Positions 44,211 through 51,694 of a stretch of DNA of 64,000 nt are shown here, piece by piece (the stretch's first letter is position 1; each line of letters starts with the position of its first letter). Made by a program: the position numbers and the translations under genes. Source of the stretch: CAYTGR01 sp964437445 (lineage in GTDB: Bacteria; Chloroflexota; Anaerolineae; B4-G1; SLSP01); the NCBI GenBank assembly GCA_964437445.1, contig CAYTGR010000015.1, positions 20,409 through 84,408 on the forward strand, written 5' to 3'. The notes under the pieces are model-generated. The model was given only the letters and a program-made list of their open reading frames with translations, ran no database searches and was not told where the DNA came from.

Positions 44211-44957
44211 TCATCCACCCGGCGCTCCGAAGAGCGCGCCGATCAAATAGCCCGCAAGCGCCGACACGATGCCGATCACCGCCATCTGCACGCCGGAGCG
44301 GCCCGGCCGCCCGACCGTCTGCTTCGCTTTGTAGACGCCGACCAGGAAAAGTGCCAGGGCCGAGATCGCAATGGCAGCACCGATTGCCGTCCCCCGTGTG
44401 AACGCGCCACTGGCGAGAAAGAAAAACGGCGTGAGCGGGATCAACGAGCCGACCATCGCTGAAAGTCCTACCACCAGCGCGCTGCGGAACGCCTTGGTGT
44501 CGTCCACCGGCTGGAGCTTGAGCTCGTCAGCCATCATTACCTGCAACCAGGTCTCCTCGTTAGCGGTGATCTGCCTGACCACCTCCTCCAGGGCATCGCC
44601 CTGGAGGCCCCACTGCCGGTAGATCTCCCGGACCTCCTCGCGCTCGGCATCCGGCAGGTTTTTGATCTCCCACCGCTCGCGTTCCAGCTCGGCGCGGTAG
44701 AAATCACGGTCGGCTAAGGTGCTGGTGTAGGCCACCGCCCCCATGGAAATGCTCTCGGCGAAAGTCGCCGCCAGCCCGCCCGCCAGCACGATGCGCGGAT
44801 CAGGCGTTGCCGCCGCCACGCCGAGAATCACGCCAAGGACGTTGACCAGACCGTCCTGTCCCCCCAGGATGATGTCGGAGAGCGCCCCGCCACCCCCATG
44901 TCGTTCCACGTGGCGCGCCAGGAGCGCCGGGTGATTTGCCGCAGTTGTTTGTGCCAT
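44211..44957 (-). CDS. VIT1/CCC1 family transporter
   Basis: A 248-residue membrane protein with five helices. Helix 1 is DIILGGQDGLVNVLGVILGVAAAT, then FAESISMGAVAYTSTLAD; the middle cytoplasmic domain is rich in Glu and Met (EEVREIYRQWGL, TWLQVMMADELKL), as in iron/manganese carriers, and two helix pairs follow. Probable Fe2+/Mn2+ transport. GGGG precedes the ATG. Confidence 0.9.
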   Translation of the reverse strand: MAQTTAANHPALLARHVERHGGGGALSDIILGGQDGLVNVLGVILGVAAATPDPRIVLAGGLAATFAESISMGAVAYTSTLADRDFYRAELERERWEIKNLPDAEREEVREIYRQWGLQGDALEEVVRQITANEETWLQVMMADELKLQPVDDTKAFRSALVVGLSAMVGSLIPLTPFFFLASGAFTRGTAIGAAIAISALALFLVGVYKAKQTVGRPGRSGVQMAVIGIVSALAGYLIGALFGAPGG

Positions 44958-44970
44958 TTTATTCCCCTAC

Positions 44971-45018
44971 ATAAAACGTAAAACGTGATAGCACGCCAGG
45001 GCGGCCTCACGTTTTACG
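44971..45018. repeat. Dyad heptamer repeat between fba and the VIT gene
   Basis: Two TAAAACG units at 44971-44984 face TCACG/TTTTACG units at 45005-45018; CGTAAAACGTGA (44976-44987) is perfectly complementary to 45007-45018. It could act as a hairpin after fba. Confidence 0.75.
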
Positions 45019-45034
45019 TTACATTACATTCCGT

Positions 45035-45886
45035 TTACGCTTTGCCGCTGCTGCCGAAGACCTCAATCCGGCCTTCCACCACCGCCTGCATGGCCGCAAT
45101 GGAGGGTCCCAGGACATTGCGCGGGTCAATCTCGGTTGGCTTCTCCGCCAGCGTCTGGCGCAGTGCCTGCGTGAAGGCGTTGCGGATCTCAGTGTCAATG
45201 TTGATCTTGGCGATGCCGAGTTTGACCGCTTCGCGGATCTGGTCGTCAGGGATGCCGGTGCCGCCGTGCAACACCAGGGGGATCGCCACCCGGTCACGGA
45301 TCGCCTGCAAGCGATCCAGCGCCAGCTTGGGCACGCCCTTGTAGAAGCCGTGCGCATTGCCGATGGAGACGGCCAAAGAATCGCAGCCGGTCGCCTTGAC
45401 GAACTCCGCCGCTTCGTCCGGGTCGGTCATGAAGGCCTCGCGGTCGGAGACCACCACATGCTCCTCCGCACCGCCGATGCGACCGAGCTCCGCCTCCACC
45501 GGCACGCCCATTGCATGGGCCACTTCCACTACCTTGCGGGTTGCCGCGACGTTCTCGTCAAACGGCAGTTTGGAAGCGTCAATCATGATAGAGGTGAAAC
45601 CGGCGCGCAGACATTGCATCGCCACCTCAAAGCTGGGGCCGTGATCCAGGTGTACCACGGCGGGCACGTCGGCCAGTTGTGCGTGCGTGCGGACAATGAG
45701 CGGCAGGAAATCCATCCCGGCGTATTTGAGCGCCCCTGCCGAAATCTGGATCATCACCGGCGCGCGCTTCGCCTTCGCCGCGCGGAAGATCGCGTGCGTG
45801 ATCTCCAGGTTGTTCGTGTTAAATGCCCCCACCGCGTACCCGTTGCGGTAGGCTTCCAACAGCAGCTCTTTGCTTGTGACTAACAT
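45035..45886 (-). CDS. fba: Class II fructose-bisphosphate aldolase
   Basis: A 283-residue zinc aldolase of glycolysis. Zinc ligands and catalytic residues lie in VVHLDHGPSFEVAMQCLRAG, PVEAELGRIGG and LHGGTGIPDDQIREAVKLGIAKINIDTE. Start at ATG 45886 with AAAGGAG 7 bases upstream, rather than the upstream in-frame codon. A related tagatose-bisphosphate or ketose-bisphosphate aldolase is possible. Heptamer arrays flank the gene on both sides. Confidence 0.92.
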   Translation of the reverse strand: MLVTSKELLLEAYRNGYAVGAFNTNNLEITHAIFRAAKAKRAPVMIQISAGALKYAGMDFLPLIVRTHAQLADVPAVVHLDHGPSFEVAMQCLRAGFTSIMIDASKLPFDENVAATRKVVEVAHAMGVPVEAELGRIGGAEEHVVVSDREAFMTDPDEAAEFVKATGCDSLAVSIGNAHGFYKGVPKLALDRLQAIRDRVAIPLVLHGGTGIPDDQIREAVKLGIAKINIDTEIRNAFTQALRQTLAEKPTEIDPRNVLGPSIAAMQAVVEGRIEVFGSSGKA

Positions 45887-45906
45887 CTGTGCACTCCTTT
45901 CTGTTA

Positions 45907-45969
45907 TTTCACGTTTCACGTCTCACGTTTCACGTCTCACGTTTTACGTCTCACGTTTCACGTTTCACG
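45907..45969. repeat. Nine-unit heptamer array upstream of fba
   Basis: Nine consecutive 7-base units without a register break; five are TTTCACG, three TCTCACG and one TTTTACG. Confidence 0.95.
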
Positions 45970-46030
45970 CTATGAACCAGGGCGATCAGCCTGAACGGCC
46001 TTTGTACCTTGATTTAGCAAAAAGTCAACC

Positions 46031-46059
46031 TTGACACCCTGCCAGTTTGCCGTTACACT
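46031..46059 (+). promoter_or_regulatory. Toxin-antitoxin promoter
   Basis: TTGACA (46031-46036), 17-base spacer, TACACT (46054-46059), 33 bases before the antitoxin ATG. Confidence 0.85.
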
Positions 46060-46092
46060 ATTCGTAGGACAATTGTGACTCAGGAGAGGGCA

Positions 46093-46535
46093 ATGGAATT
46101 TATCACGGTACGAGACTTGCGCATACGGCCGGGAGAAATATGGCGTAAATTGCGGCGCGAGCGCGATCTGGTTCTCACCTCCAATGGGCGACCTGNNNNN
46201 NNNNNNNNNNNNNNNNNNNNNNNNNNNNNNNNNNNNNNNNNNNNNNNNNNNNNNNNNNNNNNNNNNNNNNNNNNNNNNNNNNNNNNNNNNNNNNNTGGCG
46301 TAAATTGCGGCGCGAGCGCGATCTGGTTCTCACCTCCAATGGGCGACCTGTGGGAGTGCTCATTGCTGTGGACGAGGATACAGTGGAAGATACTTTGATC
46401 ACTCTACGGCGTGCGCGTGCGCAACTGGCGGTTTCGCGGTTGCGCCAGGCCGCCGCCGAACAAGGGACCGAACGGTTAACCGCCGAGGAGATTGAGGCCG
46501 AGATTGCAGCTGCACGCCAGGAACGAGCCGGATGA
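46093..46535 (+). CDS. Phd/YefM-like antitoxin, interrupted by a false assembly gap
   Basis: The two halves belong to one gene. Bases 46141-46195 before the N run are repeated exactly at 46296-46350 after it; merging them gives a 95-residue protein beginning MEFITVRDLRIRPGEIWRKL and continuing RPVGVLIAVDEDTVEDTLI, then an acidic C-terminal helix (LTAEEIEAEIAAARQE). This is the DNA-binding plus toxin-masking layout of Phd/YefM-like antitoxins. CAGGAG precedes the ATG. Its end overlaps the PIN toxin start by 4 bases. Confidence 0.85.
46196..46295. other. False 100-N gap between overlapping contig ends
   Basis: Exactly 100 N with the same 55 bases on each side. The contigs overlap and should have been merged; 155 bases of this window do not exist in the genome. 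Confidence 0.95.
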
Positions 46536-46942
46536 TCATCGTCCTGGATACCAACGTGCTGGTCTCAGCCTTGCTGTCAGCCTTCGGCCCTTCTGCGCGT
46601 ATTCTGGACCTGTTGCTGACGGGGGAGCTTCAGCTGGCTTATGATGACCGCTTGTTAGCCGAATACCGGCAAGTACTGGCGCGGCCCAAATTTAAATTTG
46701 ACCCCATGGCCACAGCAGAGCTTGTGAATTATCTGGCTACAACCGGTCTCTGGACAGCAGCTCGCCCCCTTGCAACCGTGCTGCCCGACCCGCACGATTT
46801 GCCTTTCCTGGAAGTAGCGGCGCAGGTGGGGGCAACTCTGGTGACTGGCAACCGGCGTCATTTCCCCGTAGAAGCTTGTGAGAGGGTGACCGTGTTGACG
46901 CCGGCCGAGTTCATGACCTGGTGGTTAGCCACTCAAGCCTGA
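46532..46942 (+). CDS. PIN-domain toxin of a type II toxin-antitoxin pair
   Basis: A 136-residue PIN ribonuclease. Acidic residues are in VLDTNVLVSALL (first Asp), the Glu of LLAEYRQVLARPKF, and LPDPHDLPFLEVA, followed by the VTGNRRHFP signature of the PIN_3 toxin subgroup. It would cleave RNA when free of the upstream antitoxin. ATGA overlap with the antitoxin gene. Ends just before a gene-end hairpin. Confidence 0.92.
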   Translation: MIIVLDTNVLVSALLSAFGPSARILDLLLTGELQLAYDDRLLAEYRQVLARPKFKFDPMATAELVNYLATTGLWTAARPLATVLPDPHDLPFLEVAAQVGATLVTGNRRHFPVEACERVTVLTPAEFMTWWLATQA

Positions 46943-46951
46943 TCTAAACCA

Positions 46952-46977
46952 GGCCGGCGCTGATTTCAGCGCCGGCC
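46952..46977. terminator. Hairpin between toxin and thioredoxin-like genes
   Basis: Perfect 12-bp inverted repeat GGCCGGCGCTGA/TCAGCGCCGGCC with only TT between the arms, between convergent genes; no U-tract. Shares its core with the hairpins at 34975 and 63871. Confidence 0.75.
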
Positions 46978-46983
46978 GCGTGA

Positions 46984-47406
46984 TTATTTCCCCTGCTGCG
47001 TGATGGCCTGCACGATCCGCTCAACGTCGTTGCCACGGATCACCTGTGTCCCTACGACTGTCGTCGGTGTGGCGCGCGTCGCCACCGTTCCTACATAATT
47101 CCGCCCTAATTCGCCGTGGATCTGCCATGCCACCCGGTTCTGGTTCACGTCAGCCCGCAAATAGAGGATCCCGCGCCGCTGCAACTCGGCCTCCAAGGCG
47201 TTGCTGGCGGGACAGCCGGCGCTGGCGAAGACGATCACCGGCACCCCCGGCCCGGGCCATGACGCTCCCATCCGCGCCAGTAGCGCTTGCGTCTCATCCA
47301 GCGAATGGATGGGAGTTGCCATCGGTGTGATTCCCACTACCGCCAGGAGCACCGCAAAGACGATCCCGGCCAGTACGTAGGCCGGATTGAAATCACGGCG
47401 GAACAT
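46984..47406 (-). CDS. Membrane-anchored thioredoxin/glutaredoxin-like protein
   Basis: A 140-residue protein. One N-terminal membrane helix (AYVLAGIVFAVLLAVVGI) is followed by a thioredoxin-like fold with VIVFASAGCPASNALEAEL (CPAS active site: one cysteine, monothiol type) and the cis-proline region RATPTTVVGTQVIRGND. It probably faces outward and acts as a monothiol or substrate-binding redoxin. ATG at 47406 has GAGGAG 4 bases upstream. It follows the zinc-ribbon gene by 15 bases. Confidence 0.75.
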   Translation of the reverse strand: MFRRDFNPAYVLAGIVFAVLLAVVGITPMATPIHSLDETQALLARMGASWPGPGVPVIVFASAGCPASNALEAELQRRGILYLRADVNQNRVAWQIHGELGRNYVGTVATRATPTTVVGTQVIRGNDVERIVQAITQQGK

Positions 47407-47421
47407 CTTGCTCCTCAAACT

Positions 47422-48603
47422 TCAATACGGGAAACGGGGCCGCACCGGCGTCCGTTCCCAGGTCGCCTGGTTCAGTCCATCCAGTTGGTTGGGATCATCT
47501 CCTTCATGATCGGTGTAATACTCATCGCCATCTGCCGTCACCCAGCGATATTGCCACTGGTTGGAGCCGATCTCCACTTCGTGCGTATAGGGATTGACGT
47601 ATTCCTCCTGGTTGGTTATCATCAGGTAGGCATCGTTGCGGATTTCGGCATAGGTCTGGCGGCGATGCTCCACGATGTCCTGCGCCATCTCCTGCATGGA
47701 GCGCTGGAACTCCAGCTGGCGGCGCGCCCGCTCCTGCTCCGCATATTGGGCCTGCATAAAGGAGCGGGAGAGCATTTGCTGATTGGCCTGTTCCTGCACC
47801 ACCCAACGCGGATTGGGCGTCGCCGACGCTATAATGTGATCAAAGACTGCGTCCCAGGCAGCAAATTCGTCTTCGGGCGCGCGCCAGAGGATGGTCTCTT
47901 TGTTGCTCCACATCCCGGCTCCTAACATACCCAGCGCCTCCAGTACAACGCACCCGCCTTCCCGGTAGTGGATACCATTTTCCACATAATCCCAGAGCAC
48001 TGCCCCGCCTTCGTAGTTAAACGGCGGCGGGGTCCCCCAGCGCGCCAACCGGGCGCGGAAGTTTTCCGCCAGTTCAGGGCGCAACCCTTGCTCCACCACA
48101 CGCACTCGCTGCGCCTGCGGGTGCGCCCACGGGAAGACCATCTGAATCAGGAAATCCGTTGCGCCCGGCTGCGGCCAGACCAGCATTCCCTGATAATTGC
48201 TGCCCGGCGGGAAAAACATGGCCACTTGCTGCAGGTAACGTGGATCGCAGTATTTGATCTCCGGGCACCAGCGGAGGGCCACCGTCCCGGCCGGATCGCG
48301 CTTGACGGTGAGATCCAATTTCGCCTCAATGGACTGGGTGCTGATTACCTGGTGCATCAGGTCGGCGCGTTGAATGCCACCTTCCAGCAGCCAGCCTTTG
48401 GGGACCGCCAGCGTGAATGCGCTCTCGCGCGGTTCGGCGCGCCGCTCAAAGAGCAGCCCGCGCACGGCGGCCGCACCGCCGCCCCCCGGCGGCCGCGCCG
48501 CCGGCTTTTCATCCCAGATCAAATACTGCTGGCAATAGGGGCAGCGCTCGGTGCCGGGTGACACCGGTGCGCCACAGGCAGGGCAGGCGGAGACTTTGAC
48601 CAT
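47422..48603 (-). CDS. Zinc-ribbon protein of unknown function
   Basis: A 393-residue protein I cannot name. An N-terminal zinc ribbon (ACPACGAPVSPGTERCPYCQ) is followed by a glycine-rich linker, a globular domain of about 200 residues (FTLAVPKGWLLEGGIQ, FLIQMVFPWAHPQ), a charged coiled-coil-like helix around residues 280-325 (AEQERARRQLEFQRSMQEMAQ) and a C-terminal W/Y-rich domain with NPYTHEVEIGSNQWQYRW. No signal peptide. It lies 9 bases after the LysM-PA14 gene, in the same operon. Confidence 0.7.
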   Translation of the reverse strand: MVKVSACPACGAPVSPGTERCPYCQQYLIWDEKPAARPPGGGGAAAVRGLLFERRAEPRESAFTLAVPKGWLLEGGIQRADLMHQVISTQSIEAKLDLTVKRDPAGTVALRWCPEIKYCDPRYLQQVAMFFPPGSNYQGMLVWPQPGATDFLIQMVFPWAHPQAQRVRVVEQGLRPELAENFRARLARWGTPPPFNYEGGAVLWDYVENGIHYREGGCVVLEALGMLGAGMWSNKETILWRAPEDEFAAWDAVFDHIIASATPNPRWVVQEQANQQMLSRSFMQAQYAEQERARRQLEFQRSMQEMAQDIVEHRRQTYAEIRNDAYLMITNQEEYVNPYTHEVEIGSNQWQYRWVTADGDEYYTDHEGDDPNQLDGLNQATWERTPVRPRFPY

Positions 48604-48612
48604 GGACGCAGC

Positions 48613-49842
48613 CTACCGCTTCTGCCACCAGACTTTGACCAGCGCGTTGCCGGTATCCTCGTAATACTCCACGCGCAGGGCGTGCACCCCCGCAGTCACG
48701 GCAACGTCACGGCAAAGGGTCACGTCGCCCGCGGCGATGTGCCACTCGTCCACCAGGAGCGTATCGTCCAACCAGAGGCGGATGCCGTCGTCGGCCTTCG
48801 TGCAGAAGCTATACGTGCGCCCCTCAAAGGCCACGCGGCGCACCCACCGCGCACTGAAACCGTCGGCCGGTACGCCCGCCGTCGGCCCACCGCTGCCCCA
48901 GTTGAAATCTACCGTCCCCTGCGTCAGCGTGGCCGCCGCCGGATCGGTCAGGCTGGGATTGCCGTAGTAGGTCGCGGTCCAGGCCGGATCCTCGCCGGTG
49001 GGTGTCCCACAACCAGGGCAGGGGGTCGCGGCCGGCGCATTGCCCACGCGGACAAAGGAAAATTGTGCCGTGGCGGTGCCGGTGTCCTCAAAATACTCAA
49101 TGGTGATCACGTGGTTGCCCGGCGTCAACGTGACATCAAACGTGTAGGTGGTCTCCGGCTGGACCTTCCAGGCATCCAGGACCCTGGCGTCATCCACGTA
49201 GATGCGAGCGCCGTCGTCGGCCACCATCGTGAAGCGATAGACTCCGCCCCGGAAGTTGATGGTGCGTGCCCAGCGCACCGAGAATTTATCGCAGGGCAGG
49301 CGCTTGTCGGGCGAGCAGAGTCCCCAATGGAAATTGACCGCCGAATCGTTGCGGACGAAGAGCGGCCCGCCGGTCGGCTCCGTGCCGTTGAAGTACTCGC
49401 CGCGCCAGACACCGCCACCGGTGGATGGCTGGCGTGGAGTCACGGCAGTGCCGGGAATGACCAGATTTTGTCCCACGTAGATCACGTTCATGTTGTACAG
49501 CCCGTTCGCCTGCGAAAGTGCCCAGACCGTCACGCCGTAGCGCCGGGCGATGCTGAAGAGGGTCTCGCCGGGCTGGACGACGTGCACCTTACCGGTGGGG
49601 GCAGGGGTCGGGGCCGGCGCTGTGCCGGGGATCGTCAACCGCTGCCCCACATAAATCGTGTTGGGGTTCACGATGCCGTTAGCGCGGGCCAGCGTCCACA
49701 TGTCTACGCCATAACGGGCCGCAATACCCGATAGATTTTCGCCGGGCTGGACCACATGAACTCCTCCGCTCTGGGCCATCACCGGTGCCGCCAGGCAGAA
49801 CAACATGACCAGTGTTACCAGCAAACCGCTCAACTTACGCAT
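48613..49842 (-). CDS. Secreted protein with two LysM and two PA14-like domains
   Basis: A 409-residue exported protein. After a signal peptide (LVTLVMLFCLAAPVMAQ) come two LysM modules (VHVVQPGENLSGIAARYG and VHVVQPGETLFSIARRYG) that bind peptidoglycan or related glycans, then two PA14/beta-sandwich domains (FTMVADDGARIYVDDARVL and FCTKADDGIRLWLDDTLLV). It probably binds carbohydrate at the cell surface. The second ATG, at 49842, is the start: AAGGAGG is 7 bases before it but only one base before the first ATG. Confidence 0.9.
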   Translation of the reverse strand: MRKLSGLLVTLVMLFCLAAPVMAQSGGVHVVQPGENLSGIAARYGVDMWTLARANGIVNPNTIYVGQRLTIPGTAPAPTPAPTGKVHVVQPGETLFSIARRYGVTVWALSQANGLYNMNVIYVGQNLVIPGTAVTPRQPSTGGGVWRGEYFNGTEPTGGPLFVRNDSAVNFHWGLCSPDKRLPCDKFSVRWARTINFRGGVYRFTMVADDGARIYVDDARVLDAWKVQPETTYTFDVTLTPGNHVITIEYFEDTGTATAQFSFVRVGNAPAATPCPGCGTPTGEDPAWTATYYGNPSLTDPAAATLTQGTVDFNWGSGGPTAGVPADGFSARWVRRVAFEGRTYSFCTKADDGIRLWLDDTLLVDEWHIAAGDVTLCRDVAVTAGVHALRVEYYEDTGNALVKVWWQKR

Positions 49843-49912
49843 GACCATGCCTCCTTCCGCTAACCAAGACTAACCCTGACCACCGAAACTGAACATCGCG
49901 TTTATCACCCTC

Positions 49913-49941
49913 ATAATATACGTGACCTGCAATAACGTCAA
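49913..49941 (-). promoter_or_regulatory. LysM-PA14 operon promoter
   Basis: Minus strand TTGACG (49936-49941), 17-base spacer, TATTAT (49913-49918). Confidence 0.8.
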
Positions 49942-50027
49942 GATGGATTGGGTAAAATCACAGTTTGTAAGACAGGAGTATAATAGCCCTCATGCTATCC
50001 GCATATCCGATTTTGAGGAAAAAAGCC

Positions 50028-50147
50028 ATGCCAATCCAACCGCTGGCCAGGGTTGCGTGCGTCTACCTGGTGAAAAGGGGTTGCCTGGAGCCGGTCACCA
50101 CCGGCTCCAGCGACCAGGCCGAGCCGATTCCCTCCCCGGTCAGCTGA
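50028..50147 (+). CDS. Putative 39-residue ORF in the MFS leader
   Basis: ATG with GAGG about 10 bases upstream; the frame starts MPIQPLARVACVYLVKRG and stops 10 bases before the MFS ATG. A TATAAT at 49979-49984 lies upstream. The frame spans a perfect 11-bp hairpin (50085-50095 with 50100-50110). It may be a leader peptide that affects translation of the exporter, or a chance frame. Confidence 0.4.
   Translation: MPIQPLARVACVYLVKRGCLEPVTTGSSDQAEPIPSPVS
50085..50110 (+). promoter_or_regulatory. Hairpin in the MFS leader
   Basis: CTGGAGCCGGT/ACCGGCTCCAG, loop CACC, 48 bases before the MFS start codon; no U-tract. Confidence 0.65.
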
Positions 50148-50157
50148 AAGGGGAGTC

Positions 50158-51408
50158 ATGGCCGCCGTTGCTCCTGCTCCCCCTAAACGCCGCTCCCGCT
50201 GGCAGCAAACTTTTACAGCGCTCAGACATCCGAACTATCGGCTCTGGTTCTTCGGGCAGACTGTCTCGCTCTTCGGGACCTGGATGCAATCCACAGCGCA
50301 GGGCTATCTGATCTTCCAACTGACCCACTCACCGGCCTTTTTGGGCTACGTCAGCTTTGCCTCGGGGGTTCCCAGCTGGCTCTTCACCTTGTACGGCGGC
50401 GTCGTCGCCGACCGGATGCCACGCCGGACGCTGTTGCTCATCACCCAGACCGCGATGATGCTCCTGGCCTTTATCCTGGCCGCGCTGACGTTCAGCCACT
50501 GGGTGCAACCGTGGCATATTTTGGTGCTGGCTTTTTGCCTCGGCACGGCCAACGCCTTTGACGCCCCGGCCCGGCAGGCCTTTGTCCTGGAGATGGTGGA
50601 ACGCGAGGACCTGACCAACGCGATTGCGCTCAACGCCACCATGTTCAACATGGGCACGGCGCTGGGGCCGGCCATGGCTGGCTTAACCTACGCGGCGTTT
50701 GGTCCCGGCTGGTGCTTCCTGCTCAACGCCCTTTCGTTCATTGCCGTGATCGGTGCGCTGGCGTTGATGCGGCTGAAGCCGTTCGCCACGCCGGCGCGCC
50801 GCGCTTCCGCCTGGAGCGACCTCCGCGAGGCCTTGCGTTATATTGTCGGTGAGCCGATCATCCGCGTGTTGATCGGGATGGTGGCCGTGACCAGCCTTTT
50901 CGGGTTCTCGTTCGTGACCCTCTTCCCGGCCTGGGCAGTCACCGTTCTTGGCGGCGATGCCCGCACCAATGGGTGGTTGCAATCGGCCCGGGGGGTGGGG
51001 GCCCTCATCAGTGCGTTGGGCATTGCCTCCCTGAGCCACTTCCAATTCAAGGGAAAACTGCTGACGGTGGGGATGTTCCTGCTGCCGTTGACGATGCTGG
51101 TCTTTGCCGCCATGCGCTGGCTGCCGCTGGCCCTCGTCGTGCTGGTTGGCGTCGGGGCCAGCATCACCCTGTTCATGAACCTGGCCAACGCGCTGGTCCA
51201 AACGCAAGTCACCGATGAGCTGCGTGGAAGGGTGATGGGGGTCTACACGCTGGTTTTCATGGGCTTGATGCCGGTCGGCGGGTTGCTGGCTGGTGAAATC
51301 GCCGAGCGAATCGGGGAACCGCTGACAGTCACCTTGAGCGCGGGCGTGCTGTTGGCTTGCGCTGCCCTCGTCTGGCTTTTCATCCCGCGGGTGCGGGCGC
51401 TGCCTTAA
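50158..51408 (+). CDS. MFS transporter, MFS_3/EntS type
   Basis: A 416-residue exporter with about twelve helices. It opens TALRHPNYRLWFFGQTVSLFGTWMQ, has VVADRMPRRTLLLITQT and DAPARQAFVLEMVEREDLTNAIALNA, and TDELRGRVMGVYTLVFMGLMPVGG after helix 10, all typical of EntS-like and macrolide-efflux-like exporters. GGGGAG precedes the ATG. The leader contains a short ORF and a hairpin. Confidence 0.93.
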   Translation: MAAVAPAPPKRRSRWQQTFTALRHPNYRLWFFGQTVSLFGTWMQSTAQGYLIFQLTHSPAFLGYVSFASGVPSWLFTLYGGVVADRMPRRTLLLITQTAMMLLAFILAALTFSHWVQPWHILVLAFCLGTANAFDAPARQAFVLEMVEREDLTNAIALNATMFNMGTALGPAMAGLTYAAFGPGWCFLLNALSFIAVIGALALMRLKPFATPARRASAWSDLREALRYIVGEPIIRVLIGMVAVTSLFGFSFVTLFPAWAVTVLGGDARTNGWLQSARGVGALISALGIASLSHFQFKGKLLTVGMFLLPLTMLVFAAMRWLPLALVVLVGVGASITLFMNLANALVQTQVTDELRGRVMGVYTLVFMGLMPVGGLLAGEIAERIGEPLTVTLSAGVLLACAALVWLFIPRVRALP

Positions 51409-51624
51409 GCCGGGAGCAAATGCGCCGTCGTCCACGAATGGGGTAGTGCAACCGCTCGTCTATTCATGGCCGATTCGTGAGGGGCCGGCAATTAGCTCAG
51501 AACTTACGCCGAATAGGGTTCGTAGTGGCGGCTTCAGCCGCTCTTAGCGCCATGGGAACGTCTGAAGGGTACAGGGCTACGGAAGTTAAACGTTACCCGG
51601 AAAGTGCGTAAGTCCTGTCAATAC
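51409..51624. other. Non-coding stretch after the MFS gene
   Basis: No gene visible. Around 51518 there is a distant relative of the palindromic element (GTTCGTAGT followed by GGCGGCTTCAGCCGC). Confidence 0.5.
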
Positions 51625-51658
51625 CACGATGGCACAAGCTTTAGCTTGTGCCATCGTG
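51625..51658. terminator. Long perfect hairpin between MFS and asnS genes
   Basis: A perfect 16-bp stem CACGATGGCACAAGCT and its complement with only TT between. It lies between convergent genes, with no U-tract; the sequence also has the look of a dispersed REP-like palindrome. Confidence 0.7.
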
Positions 51659-51694
51659 TGCTTGACTAAGCGGCTGAGGGCTGATGGACGATCC

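Noticed and set aside
43097..44401. 434-residue plus-strand frame opposite argS and the VIT gene
   Set aside because: Crosses two genes on the other strand and resembles no family.
45907..45969. Nine-unit array considered as a CRISPR
   Set aside because: Seven-base units without spacers and no cas genes. No CRISPR array is present in the window.
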